Assembly: GCF_038595065.1 (NCBI RefSeq) | Contig: NZ_CP152003.1 | Location: 3,576,001-3,640,000, forward strand | DNA length: 64,000 nucleotides | Source: Sutcliffiella sp. FSL R7-0096 | Lineage (GTDB): Bacteria; Bacillota; Bacilli; Bacillales; Bacillaceae_I | Direction: 5' to 3' | Part shown: positions 34,264-42,329 of the stretch, in pieces | How positions within the stretch are numbered: position 1 is the first letter of the stretch | How the letters are laid out: each line of letters begins with the position of its first letter | Notes under the pieces: model-generated | The model's database searches: none | Seen by the model: only the letters and a program-made list of their open reading frames with translations | What the model was told of the DNA's origin: nothing | Made by a program: the position numbers and the translations under genes

Positions 34264-35217
34264 ATGAACTTACTTGAAAAACTATATACTCTTATTATTT
34301 TCTTAGCAGTGATTATTGATATAGGTTTAGGACAAGTAGAACTAATAAGTGAAAATGCAGAAAGGTTTATCTTTCCTTTATTAGTAGCAATGCTTTATAT
34401 TACTTTCTTACAAATTCCTATTGAGCAAATAAAAAAAGCTTTTAAAAACATCAAGTTTACATACATTTCAGTCATCATAAACTTCATTTGGACACCTATC
34501 CTAGCGTGGCTGCTAGCGATGGCATTTTTAGGTGATAACCCAGCCTTGTATATTGGATTTATTATGCTGATGGTTACACCCTGCACTGATTGGTACTTGA
34601 TATTTACAGGGATAGCAAAAGGAAATGTTGCATTATCAACTGCAATCTTACCATTAAACTTAATCTTACAAGTCATTTTGCTACCTATCTACCTTCTGGT
34701 TTTTGGCGGAACAACAGGTGTTATAGAGCTTTCGTTTCTAGTCGAAAGTATCTTAATTGTACTATTCATACCATTGATTTTAGCTTTTCTAACAAAATTG
34801 TTCTTGAGAAGTAAACAACAGTTAAGAAAAAATCTTATATCCAATCTCAGCGTGATGCCGATAATTTTTCTCAGCCTTGCAATTGTTGCTATGTTTGCTT
34901 CACAAGGCCAAATACTTTTTAATAATCTAGATTTAATGTGGCAAATTACCATCCCTATTCTTTTGTACTTTATTGTAAATTTCTTAGTTGGTCAGAAAAT
35001 TGGACAGCTTATGAACTTTTCGAACTCCGACAGAACAAGTTTAAGCTTAACGACTTTAGCAAGAAACTCGCCAATCGCTTTAGCAATCGCTATGACTGCA
35101 TTTCCAGACCAACCTTTAATAGCTTTAACATTAGTTATTGGACCATTATTGGAATTACCTATTCTGGCTATCATTACACAGATTTTATTATTTATTTCAA
35201 AAAATAAAAGTGCATAA
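34264..35217 (+). CDS. Acr3/BASS-type carrier, likely arsenite or organic-anion efflux
   Basis: 317 residues, about ten helices, of the bile acid:sodium symporter/ACR3 superfamily: LIIFLAVIIDIGLGQ, NFIWTPILAWLLAMAFLGDN, then LMVTPCTDWYLIFTGIAKGN with the conserved Cys of Acr3-like proteins, and TTLARNSPIALAIAMTAFP matching the second signature. Such genes are commonly named arsenic resistance proteins, but the substrate is not certain; no arsR or arsC is next to it. A terminator follows. Confidence 0.75.
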   Translation: MNLLEKLYTLIIFLAVIIDIGLGQVELISENAERFIFPLLVAMLYITFLQIPIEQIKKAFKNIKFTYISVIINFIWTPILAWLLAMAFLGDNPALYIGFIMLMVTPCTDWYLIFTGIAKGNVALSTAILPLNLILQVILLPIYLLVFGGTTGVIELSFLVESILIVLFIPLILAFLTKLFLRSKQQLRKNLISNLSVMPIIFLSLAIVAMFASQGQILFNNLDLMWQITIPILLYFIVNFLVGQKIGQLMNFSNSDRTSLSLTTLARNSPIALAIAMTAFPDQPLIALTLVIGPLLELPILAIITQILLFISKNKSA

Positions 35218-35225
35218 ACAACTAA

Positions 35226-35262
35226 AAAGCACACATCAATTTATTTTAATGATGTGTGCTTT
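35226..35262 (+). terminator. Terminator of the Acr3-like gene
   Basis: AAAGCACACATCA and its complement around ATTTATTTTA; flanked by A and T tracts. Confidence 0.85.
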
Positions 35263-35274
35263 CAAATTGGATTA

Positions 35275-35405
35275 CCTTAATGCATTAATTCTAATTATTT
35301 CATAATCTAAAAATTCCTTTAATAAGATATTTTCCTCGGCCAATTTAAAAACGAGCGTTAATTTGTTCCACGAAAGTTCCCGATTGCTAATTGGGCTTTT
35401 AGTAA
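35275..35405. repeat. Degenerate long hairpin repeat, copy 6
   Basis: CTAATTATTTCATAATCTAA then AAATTCCTTTAATAAGATAT matches copies 2 and 4; the end reads CGAGCGTTAATTTGTTCC then CCCGATTGCTAATTGG. This accounts for part of the 364-base gap 35218-35581, the rest of which (35406-35581) shows nothing I can interpret. Confidence 0.5.
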
Positions 35406-35581
35406 AAAAGCATCCGTCGTCAGAGTGAAAAATCTGTTTCATAATGCAATAGGTCTATGACTTATAAGCGAGTAGAGAAAATTAATAACTTAGAACTTGT
35501 AATTTGACTCCACAGCCAGTTCCTCTTTCACTGTTACAATAATGGTATGAATATATTGAAAATAAGGGTGAATTACCTTCC

Positions 35582-38140
35582 TTATTTTTGTCTTAACAAC
35601 CTCATACTATTTAATATTACAATCAATGCTGCTCCTGTATCACTTAGAACGGCCATCCATAAAGTAAGATCACCTGTGAAGATCAGTAATAATGCCGCAA
35701 GCTTTGTAAGAAGAGAAAACCACACATTTTGTTTGATGATGGTTAACGCTTTTCTACTCAGTCGTATGGTATGAGGAAGTTTCTCAAGGTTATCGGCCAT
35801 TAACACAATATCCGCTGTTTCCATGGCAGTATCCGTACCTGCTCCACCCATCGCAATTCCCAAATCAGCAGTTGCTAGGGCGGGAGCATCATTGATTCCA
35901 TCTCCCACCATGGCTACTCGTTTCCCTTCAAGCTGAAGTTTCTTCACAGCTTCCACTTTATCTTCAGGCATCAATTCTGCAAAATAGCGATTCACCCCTG
36001 TTTGGGATGCGATTTTCTTTGCGGTTCCTTCATTATCCCCTGTTAGCATCACCATTTCATCAATTCCAACTTGTTTTAGCTTATCGATAGCTTGAACAGT
36101 GATGGTTCTGATTGCATCTGAAACCGCGATAATACCGAGCACTTCGGTACGTGTACCAATAAGAATCAGCGTGTTTCCTTCATGCTGTAATTGCTTGATT
36201 TGTTTTTCTAGTTCGGAAAGGGATAAATTAAATTCTTCGTACAATTTTGGATTCCCCACAAAATACTCTTGACCATTAATGGTAGCTTGAGCACCTTTTC
36301 CTACGATTGTTTTGAAAGTTTCCCCATTTAATACTTGAATTTCTTTCTCGGCAGCATAAGTGGTGATGGCTTTCGCAATAGGGTGGTTAGAATGCTCTTC
36401 AATTGTACGTGCTATTGCAAGCAGATTTTCCTCTGTACTGTTTAAAGGGATGACCTGAGAAACTTTTGGTTTCCCTTCTGTTAACGTACCTGTTTTATCA
36501 AAGGCTATAGCATTAATGGCTCCAGCTTTTTCAAGGAAGGTACCTCCTTTAATTAAAACACCATTTTTAGCAGCATTTCCAATTGCCGAAACAATCGCAA
36601 CAGGTGTAGAAATCACGAGAGCACAAGGACATGCAACAACAAGCAATGCTAATCCTTTATAGGCCCATTCAGACCATGTTCCGATTCCAAGTGAAGGTGG
36701 TCCTATTATGATTAGTAATGCTATTACAAAAACTATCGGGGTATAGATGCTTGCAAACCGGTCTACAAAAGCTTGGGTAGGGGCTTTCTTTTCCTGTGCC
36801 TCTTCCACAAGATGAATGATTTTAGCGATTGCTGTATCTTCCACAAGCTTAGTTATTCGGACTTCCAACGATCCATTTTCGTTTACCGTTCCAGCAAAAA
36901 CGGAGTCTCCAACTTCTTTATCAACCGGAATGGACTCGCCAGTAATCGGAGCCTGATTAACAGTGGAAATACCTGATACAACGTCTCCATCCAATGGGAT
37001 TTTTTCGCCAGGTTTAACGATAATTATGTCTCCTACTGAAACGTCTTCAACAGGAACTTTTAACAATTGATTTCCTTTTTTCACTACTGCTTCTGATGGT
37101 GCCAAATCCATTAAACTACGAATGGATTCTCTAGTACGCTCAATGGACTTATTTTGAAGTGTATTCCCTAATGCGAATAGCCACACTACTGTAGCCCCTT
37201 CGAACCACTCTCCAATTAGAGCAGCTCCGATTGCCGCAGCTGACATGAGAACATTCATATCAAGGGAACGACTTTTGATTGCATAGTAAGCACTTCTGAT
37301 CGGTTTGAATCCACCTACAACAATTGCCGCTGCATATAAAAGAGTGACAAGAATGGGATAGAATCCTGCATAGGCACCAAAAAAACCAACTGCTAAGAAT
37401 CCACCTGAAATGGCTGTTAAAGGCACTTCTTTTCTCTTTTTATTTGGAGTGGAACCATCTTTGGAAATAGGGGAAGCAACGAATCCAGCCCTTTTTACCT
37501 CTTTCATAATCTCTTGATTATTTGTCTCGTGTACAACATGCATTTTCCCAGTTGAAAAATTCACTCGAACATCTTTAATCGCTGGATTCAAGCTAAGGTG
37601 TTTTTCGATGGTTGCTGCACAAGCACCGCAATCCATCCCTTCTACTTGAAAGGTATGAACTTGTTTGGAAGCTTGATACGATACAACATGAAAACCCAGG
37701 TTTTTTACTTGTTTTTCAATTTTCCCGTTTAGAGAAGATACCCCGGTTTCCACCTGCATCTTACCTGCACTGTAGTTGACATTTACCTTGTTCACGCCTT
37801 CTATTTTGGAAATACTTTTCTCGATTGTGGCTGCACAAGAGGGACAGTCCATCCCTTTGACTTCATACTGCAGTTTCTCGACTACATTTGGTGTAGCTGA
37901 AAGATGTTCGACTAGGGAATTATCTGATTTTCCGCTACAACAAGCTGAAACCTTTTTATCATCCCTTTTTTCCTCCTTACAGCATGAGGCAGGATGGACA
38001 TTTTCATTGTGATGTGTTGTATTATTGCAGCATGAGTCCTTTTCCAAATTCCCCTGAAAAAGAGGAATGGAAGAGGAGGAATCTTGCATACTATCATTCT
38101 TGGAACAACAACTATTTGATTTTGGTTGATCTGTTGACAT
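35582..38140 (-). CDS. cadA: Heavy-metal P1B-type ATPase (Cd/Zn/Pb), two HMA domains and CC-rich head
   Basis: 852 residues from the ATG at 38140 (AAGGGTGAG upstream; an ATG at 38179 is possible). The first about 85 residues hold four CC motifs (SCCS, SCCN, SCCK, ACCS). Two HMA domains follow with GMDCPSC and GMDCGAC. The pump core is complete: [15 protein letters not shown] (metal site), DKTGTLT (phosphorylated Asp), HPIAKA and GDGINDAPA. It exports Cd(II), Zn(II) or Pb(II). The cadC repressor gene is directly upstream with 59 bp between; a CadC-like palindrome lies in the shared promoter region. Confidence 0.92.
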   Translation of the reverse strand: MSTDQPKSNSCCSKNDSMQDSSSSIPLFQGNLEKDSCCNNTTHHNENVHPASCCKEEKRDDKKVSACCSGKSDNSLVEHLSATPNVVEKLQYEVKGMDCPSCAATIEKSISKIEGVNKVNVNYSAGKMQVETGVSSLNGKIEKQVKNLGFHVVSYQASKQVHTFQVEGMDCGACAATIEKHLSLNPAIKDVRVNFSTGKMHVVHETNNQEIMKEVKRAGFVASPISKDGSTPNKKRKEVPLTAISGGFLAVGFFGAYAGFYPILVTLLYAAAIVVGGFKPIRSAYYAIKSRSLDMNVLMSAAAIGAALIGEWFEGATVVWLFALGNTLQNKSIERTRESIRSLMDLAPSEAVVKKGNQLLKVPVEDVSVGDIIIVKPGEKIPLDGDVVSGISTVNQAPITGESIPVDKEVGDSVFAGTVNENGSLEVRITKLVEDTAIAKIIHLVEEAQEKKAPTQAFVDRFASIYTPIVFVIALLIIIGPPSLGIGTWSEWAYKGLALLVVACPCALVISTPVAIVSAIGNAAKNGVLIKGGTFLEKAGAINAIAFDKTGTLTEGKPKVSQVIPLNSTEENLLAIARTIEEHSNHPIAKAITTYAAEKEIQVLNGETFKTIVGKGAQATINGQEYFVGNPKLYEEFNLSLSELEKQIKQLQHEGNTLILIGTRTEVLGIIAVSDAIRTITVQAIDKLKQVGIDEMVMLTGDNEGTAKKIASQTGVNRYFAELMPEDKVEAVKKLQLEGKRVAMVGDGINDAPALATADLGIAMGGAGTDTAMETADIVLMADNLEKLPHTIRLSRKALTIIKQNVWFSLLTKLAALLLIFTGDLTLWMAVLSDTGAALIVILNSMRLLRQK

Positions 38141-38199
38141 AATTCTCACCCTTCGTCCGGTATTCCTGTTGTCATCCATATCTAAGTATGGAATACTCT

Positions 38200-38583
38200 C
38201 TATTCCTTGACCACTTCTTCTTTGGAATGTATTAATGCAATAGATACTAATTGGTGAATATGATCATCAGCCAATGAATAAAACACTAATTTTCCTTCTT
38301 TACGATACTTCGCCAGGTTCATACTCCTTAACAATCTCAGATGATGGGACGCAGTGGCAGTGGAAGATCCAATGATATTCGCCACATCACAAACACACAA
38401 TTCTTTCTCCAAAGTTAAAGCATAAGCAATCTTTATTCTGGTGGAATCGGAGAGTGCTTTAAAAATCAACTCCACTCCGTTTACTTCTTCTATTCTATTT
38501 TTTAGGGTATTAACCTTTGGTTCATCAAAGCAAAAAGTTTCACAAGTGTCCTTTTCAGCAGTTTGAATCAATTTTTCTGACAT
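38200..38583 (-). CDS. cadC: CadC-type ArsR/SmtB repressor
   Basis: 127 residues from the ATG at 38583. All four metal Cys of CadC are present: KDTCETFC in the N-terminal arm and ELCVCD in the recognition helix region, followed by the winged helix-turn-helix SSTATASHHLRLLRSMNLAK. It binds DNA until Cd, Pb, Bi or Zn displaces it. It heads the cadC-cadA operon. The 122-residue homologue at 51909 shares the same plan but is clearly a different gene. Confidence 0.92.
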   Translation of the reverse strand: MSEKLIQTAEKDTCETFCFDEPKVNTLKNRIEEVNGVELIFKALSDSTRIKIAYALTLEKELCVCDVANIIGSSTATASHHLRLLRSMNLAKYRKEGKLVFYSLADDHIHQLVSIALIHSKEEVVKE

Positions 38584-38600
38584 GTGTTTCCCCACTCCTA

Positions 38601-38618
38601 TTCAAACGTTCATTTGAT
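38601..38618 (-). promoter_or_regulatory. Imperfect CadC-like palindrome near the cadC start site
   Basis: TTCAAACGTTCATTTGA, with arms TCAAA/TTTGA, between the -10 of cadC and its ribosome binding site. Confidence 0.5.
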
Positions 38619-38634
38619 TATTAGTTCTAAGATT

Positions 38635-38663
38635 ATGTTATGCCATGTTTTTAATATTGTCAA
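38635..38663 (-). promoter_or_regulatory. Promoter of cadC-cadA
   Basis: Minus strand TTGACA (38658-38663), 17-base spacer, TAACAT (38635-38640). Confidence 0.75.
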
Positions 38664-38666
38664 AAC

Positions 38667-38692
38667 TTTATTCAAATACCCTTTTGAATAAA
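38667..38692. promoter_or_regulatory. CadC-like palindrome shared by cadC and copC
   Basis: TTTATTCAAA (38667-38676) and TTTGAATAAA (38683-38692) are exact inverted copies, 6 bases apart. The site is just upstream of the cadC -35 and covers the TTGAAT -35 of the copC promoter. Confidence 0.7.
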
Positions 38693-38712
38693 TGTTCTTA
38701 CTTTGTTAGAAT
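38684..38712 (+). promoter_or_regulatory. Promoter of copC-copD-bdbDC
   Basis: TTGAAT (38684-38689), 17 bases, TAGAAT (38707-38712). The -35 lies inside the right arm of the CadC-like palindrome. Confidence 0.7.
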
Positions 38713-38746
38713 GAATCCGATAAAGAATAATATTGGAGGCATCCTT

Positions 38747-39262
38747 ATGAACAAAGCAATTATCCTGACGATCATCTTATCGATTTTTTCCTTTAATCAA
38801 GTTTCAGCTCATACAGGTCTGGAAAGTTCCGATCCTGTTCAAGGAGACACAGTAAGTGATGAGTTGGAAGAGGTCATCCTTAATTTTGAAACAAAAGTAG
38901 AAGCGAATAGCACATTGACAGTCCTCGATCCAAAAGAAACAGAAGTTCCTGTAGAAGTGGAAATTAGCGGGCAGCAAATGAAGGGGATATTGACTCAGCC
39001 ATTGGAAGCTGGCGACTATCAAGTACTGTGGAAAATAATTGGAGCTGACGGACATCCGATTGAAGGAGAGGTTACTTTTTCTGTAAGTAATGACGAAACA
39101 ATAACTGAGCAACAGGAAGATAATCATACTGAAGAAGTGGATCGCAATATTGAAGGGATTGAGCATAATACTTTGCCTTCCTATATCCTCCCATCTATCG
39201 TTGGTATATTCTCCATATCGATACTTGTTAGCCTCTGGTGGTTATTGAGGAGGAAAAAATAA
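38747..39262 (+). CDS. copC: CopC-domain copper resistance protein
   Basis: 171 residues from the ATG at 38747 (GGAGG upstream). Signal peptide to VSAHTG, so the mature protein starts with His, the Cu(II) ligand of CopC. The CopC beta-sandwich runs to about 120 with LWKIIGADGHPIEGEVTFSV, in which D-x-H gives further ligands. A C-terminal helix (YILPSIVGIFSISILVSLWW) and RRKK anchor it in the membrane. CopD follows 3 bases on. It binds copper outside and passes it to or from CopD. Confidence 0.9.
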   Translation: MNKAIILTIILSIFSFNQVSAHTGLESSDPVQGDTVSDELEEVILNFETKVEANSTLTVLDPKETEVPVEVEISGQQMKGILTQPLEAGDYQVLWKIIGADGHPIEGEVTFSVSNDETITEQQEDNHTEEVDRNIEGIEHNTLPSYILPSIVGIFSISILVSLWWLLRRKK

Positions 39263-39265
39263 TCA

Positions 39266-40357
39266 ATGTTTTTCTTAGGAGTAATAAGTGAAACCATTCT
39301 TTATTTGTGCTTCTCGATCCTAATGGGAAGTTTCATTCTTTATGCGGTGCCTGAACGATACCGTCCATCTATTTACGTTCCAAGAAACGTCATGCTACTT
39401 GCTACAGGTGGGATTGCGATTCTATCTTTTACCCCAGTGGCAATTCTGGTTCTCTATCTCTATAAAGATATTGGAATTTGGAACACCTTACAGAATGTTC
39501 TATTTACTTTTGAAGTAGGGAAAGCCTGGGTCATCACTTATTTTATAGCTACCTTTCTCTTTATCTTTATTGTGTGGTTCGATATTCGAAAGCGTGCACT
39601 CTTTGCTTTTATTGGAATTGCTCTTACCCTTGTATTGATACTTGCTCTGGGTTATGCAAGTCATGCCAGTTCCTATGATCCCATAACTGGTTTTCTCACC
39701 CACTCCACCCATTTTACAACTGTAACGGTTTGGGTAGGTATATTGTTTGTTGTAGGTTGGAAGTCCACTAATTATGCAAACTGGCTTTCATTCTTAAAAT
39801 GGTACACTCCATTATCAATCCTTTGTTTAAGTGTGACAATTCTCTCTGGGCTTTATCTAATGAACTATGTAATAGATTACGAGTTCTATACGAACTCCTG
39901 GATGCTGACATATGGACAAACCCTACTTTTAAAGCACATTTTGGTCTTACCATTGTTAGCTTACGCTTTTATTAATGGAATTTTAATAAAAAATATCTTA
40001 AGAAAAGATTCATCTTTTGATCCAAGACCATGGACAAAAGTGGAGGGAATTATTATCGGCTTTATTTTTGCTGCAACTGCCGCATTAGGACAACAATCTC
40101 CACCCCACGAAACAGATATTACAAAGGATACAGTTTCAACATTGTTTACTTATTTTTATCAAGGTAAGTACACGGAGAACATGGTACTAGGTTTAGAAAT
40201 GTCCTTAACAAGTGTCTTGTTGTTAATTTGTGCGACGACTTTTTTCATCTTAATGATATACTCATTCATGAAAAAGGCTGGTCCATTACTGACGTTTATA
40301 CTGGGAGTGTTTTTAATTATATCCAGTTATCTTACCATTTTAGTTAGTATTCAGTAG
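39266..40357 (+). CDS. copD: CopD-domain copper membrane protein
   Basis: 363 residues, eight or more helices. CopD-type features: GFLTHSTHFTTVTVWVGILF, KWYTPLSILCLSVTILSGLY, TYGQTLLLKHILVLPLLAYA and FINGILIKNILRK. With CopC it corresponds to the split form of Bacillus YcnJ. It probably carries copper across the membrane. ATG at 39266, 3 bases after the copC stop; the bdbD-like gene follows after 17 bases. Confidence 0.85.
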   Translation: MFFLGVISETILYLCFSILMGSFILYAVPERYRPSIYVPRNVMLLATGGIAILSFTPVAILVLYLYKDIGIWNTLQNVLFTFEVGKAWVITYFIATFLFIFIVWFDIRKRALFAFIGIALTLVLILALGYASHASSYDPITGFLTHSTHFTTVTVWVGILFVVGWKSTNYANWLSFLKWYTPLSILCLSVTILSGLYLMNYVIDYEFYTNSWMLTYGQTLLLKHILVLPLLAYAFINGILIKNILRKDSSFDPRPWTKVEGIIIGFIFAATAALGQQSPPHETDITKDTVSTLFTYFYQGKYTENMVLGLEMSLTSVLLLICATTFFILMIYSFMKKAGPLLTFILGVFLIISSYLTILVSIQ

Positions 40358-40374
40358 GAAAAGGAGAAATTAAC

Positions 40375-41055
40375 ATGTCCAAAAACAATAAATCACCATT
40401 CAAGTTAATGGTTATCGTAACGCTACTTATCATTGGAATTATTGCGGCTCTTGTAATCATTACAAACCAAGATAATGACAATGAAGAAAAATACGTGGAA
40501 AACACCCCTTCCATTGAAGGGCAACCTGTTCTTGGCCAAGAGGATGCACCAGTAACGATTGTAGAGTTCGGGGACTTTAAATGCCCTGCTTGCAAAGCAT
40601 GGGGGGAAAATATTTACCCTCAACTTATCAAGGATTATGTAGATTCCGGAAAAGTTAAATTCGTTTATATTAATGTTCTTTTTCATGGCGAAGAGTCCGC
40701 TTTAGGAGCAGCAGCTGCTGAAGCAATTAGAAAACAGAACCCGGATGAATATTGGGAGTTTCATAAAAAGCTTTTCAATGCACAGCCATCAGCTAATCAC
40801 GACGGATTATGGATTACAACAGATAAGGTGATGGAAGTGGCTAGTGAACTACCTGGCATTGATATGGAACAATTTAAAACTGATCTGAAAAGCCAGGAAA
40901 TTATAGATGCTGTAACTCATGATAATGATCTCACCGAGGAGTTTAAAATCAGTCAGACTCCAACCATCATGGTGAATGATAAAGTGTTGGCTGACCCATT
41001 TGACTATGAGAAAATCAAGTCATTAATTGAGTCTGAGCTTGAAGGTGATGAATAA
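40375..41055 (+). CDS. bdbD: DsbA/BdbD-like thiol-disulfide oxidoreductase
   Basis: 226 residues. A membrane anchor (about 11-30) precedes a thioredoxin fold with helical insertion (DSBA type). The active site is C70-P-A-C73 in FGDFKCPACKAWG, and the cis-Pro loop is SQTPTIMVND. It oxidises Cys pairs in exported proteins and is re-oxidised by the BdbC-like protein encoded by the next gene (the stop and start share one base). Together with copper proteins it may fold Cys-containing copper handlers. Confidence 0.9.
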   Translation: MSKNNKSPFKLMVIVTLLIIGIIAALVIITNQDNDNEEKYVENTPSIEGQPVLGQEDAPVTIVEFGDFKCPACKAWGENIYPQLIKDYVDSGKVKFVYINVLFHGEESALGAAAAEAIRKQNPDEYWEFHKKLFNAQPSANHDGLWITTDKVMEVASELPGIDMEQFKTDLKSQEIIDAVTHDNDLTEEFKISQTPTIMVNDKVLADPFDYEKIKSLIESELEGDE

Positions 41056-41492
41056 TGAAAAAGGTCGAAGAGGCATCTGGCCAGATCTATCTATATTTGG
41101 CTTGGCTTGTTGCCACCGTCGCTACGCTAGGAAGCCTGTATTTCAGTGAAATACGAGGCTTTATACCATGTGAATTATGCTGGTACCAGCGTATTCTGAT
41201 GTATCCAATGGCCCTTATCCTTGGAATTTCAACCTTCCAGAATGATAGCTCCGGCAAGAAATTTGCTCTTCCGATGGCAATAATAGGTTGGTGCATTTCG
41301 CTGTATCACTATTTAATTCAAAAGGTTCCTGGATTTGCGGAGATTAAACCGTGTGTCAATGGTGTTCCCTGTAACGCACAATATATTAATTGGTTTGGAT
41401 TCGTTACGATACCATTCCTTGCATTAACGGCCTTTTCATTAATTATTCTTTTACTCACTCTATTGAGTATGAAACAAAGGAAACAAAAATAA
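41055..41492 (+). CDS. bdbC: DsbB/BdbC-like quinone-linked disulfide oxidoreductase
   Basis: 145 residues, four helices, with the two Cys pairs of the family: C39-E-L-C42 in IPCELCWYQR and CVNGVPC in the second outer loop. It passes electrons from BdbD to menaquinone. It overlaps bdbD by one base (TAATG), so the two are co-translated. A terminator follows, which closes the copC-copD-bdbD-bdbC operon. Confidence 0.92.
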   Translation: MKKVEEASGQIYLYLAWLVATVATLGSLYFSEIRGFIPCELCWYQRILMYPMALILGISTFQNDSSGKKFALPMAIIGWCISLYHYLIQKVPGFAEIKPCVNGVPCNAQYINWFGFVTIPFLALTAFSLIILLLTLLSMKQRKQK

Positions 41493-41506
41493 AGGAAGAC
41501 TAAGAG

Positions 41507-41540
41507 AGACACTTGCAGCATTTTGGCAAGTGTCTTTCTT
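41507..41540. terminator. Terminator between bdbC and sco
   Basis: AGACACTTGC-AGCATTTTG-GCAAGTGTCT then TTCTT; it serves the two converging genes. Confidence 0.85.
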
Positions 41541-41547
41541 AATGTAA

Positions 41548-42135
41548 CTAGTTCTCATTCACAATCTTTACATGCTCGATGACTTCCTCAAAAGGCACAT
41601 CTAAACCGTCAAAACTCTTGATAATAACTCCCTCCTGGTTAATGAGATAGAAGCTCGTACCATGTACAACTTCTCCTCCCCCTTTAGGCTTGGCTACTAT
41701 TGTTTTAAAATTCTTCTGGCCAAATGCTTCTATTTCTTGTTGTGTGTAGCCCGTAACAAAATTCCAATTCGAATAATTGATATCAAAACGGCTGCCAAAC
41801 TCTTTCAGCACTTCTGGAGTATCTACCTCAGGATCTACTGAAAACGAGAGATATTGGACATCCAAGCCTTCTTCTTCTGTTTTCTTTTGCAGTTTAGACA
41901 TATTTGCTGTCATCGGGGAACAAACTGTCGTGCAGCTTGTAAAGATAAAAGATGCAATAGTAACATTCCCTTTTATGTCTTCTAAACTGTACTCTTTTTC
42001 GTCCTGATTGACAGCGGAGAACTCCTCTAGTTTCCAATTTGTCTGGTCCGGAATCTTTTCACTACTAAAACCACATGAAGAAAGAATTAATAAAAGGACG
42101 CTAAGCATTCCTAAAAAAGTAGATTTGTTTCGCAA
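41548..42135 (-). CDS. SCO1/SenC family copper chaperone lipoprotein
   Basis: 195 residues. Lipobox LSSCGF near residue 21. The thioredoxin-like domain holds the Cu ligands C-x-x-x-C in FTSCTTVCSPMT and H in VHGTSFYLIN. Sco proteins deliver copper to the CuA site of cytochrome c oxidase or handle thiols in the envelope. In this island it may supply copper to the multicopper oxidases; that is inference. Convergent with bdbC. Confidence 0.9.
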   Translation of the reverse strand: MRNKSTFLGMLSVLLLILSSCGFSSEKIPDQTNWKLEEFSAVNQDEKEYSLEDIKGNVTIASFIFTSCTTVCSPMTANMSKLQKKTEEEGLDVQYLSFSVDPEVDTPEVLKEFGSRFDINYSNWNFVTGYTQQEIEAFGQKNFKTIVAKPKGGGEVVHGTSFYLINQEGVIIKSFDGLDVPFEEVIEHVKIVNEN

Positions 42136-42291
42136 TCTGTTTCATCCTTTACTGTAAAATAAGTAACAACAACGGAATCGTATCATGCTCCGAAGAAGAA
42201 AGAAAGATTACCTAAACTTTGTTCATAGAAATGTCTTGAATAGCGAAATATATTCAAAATTTCATTGCTCTCAGTCTTTATAAACATTAAA

Positions 42292-42313
42292 ATATGAGTA
42301 TATATGCATATAT
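42292..42313 (+). promoter_or_regulatory. CzrA-like operator before the oxygenase gene
   Basis: ATATGAGTATAT followed by ATGCATATAT; includes the 16-base palindrome TATATATGCATATATA. It is a variant of the sites at 44789 and 45650, and is 17 bases before the ATG. Confidence 0.55.
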
Positions 42314-42329
42314 AAAGGTGGTCTTTATT

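Noticed and set aside
34395-34952. Minus-strand frames over the Acr3-like gene
   Set aside because: Shadows of a hydrophobic membrane protein gene; no start signals.
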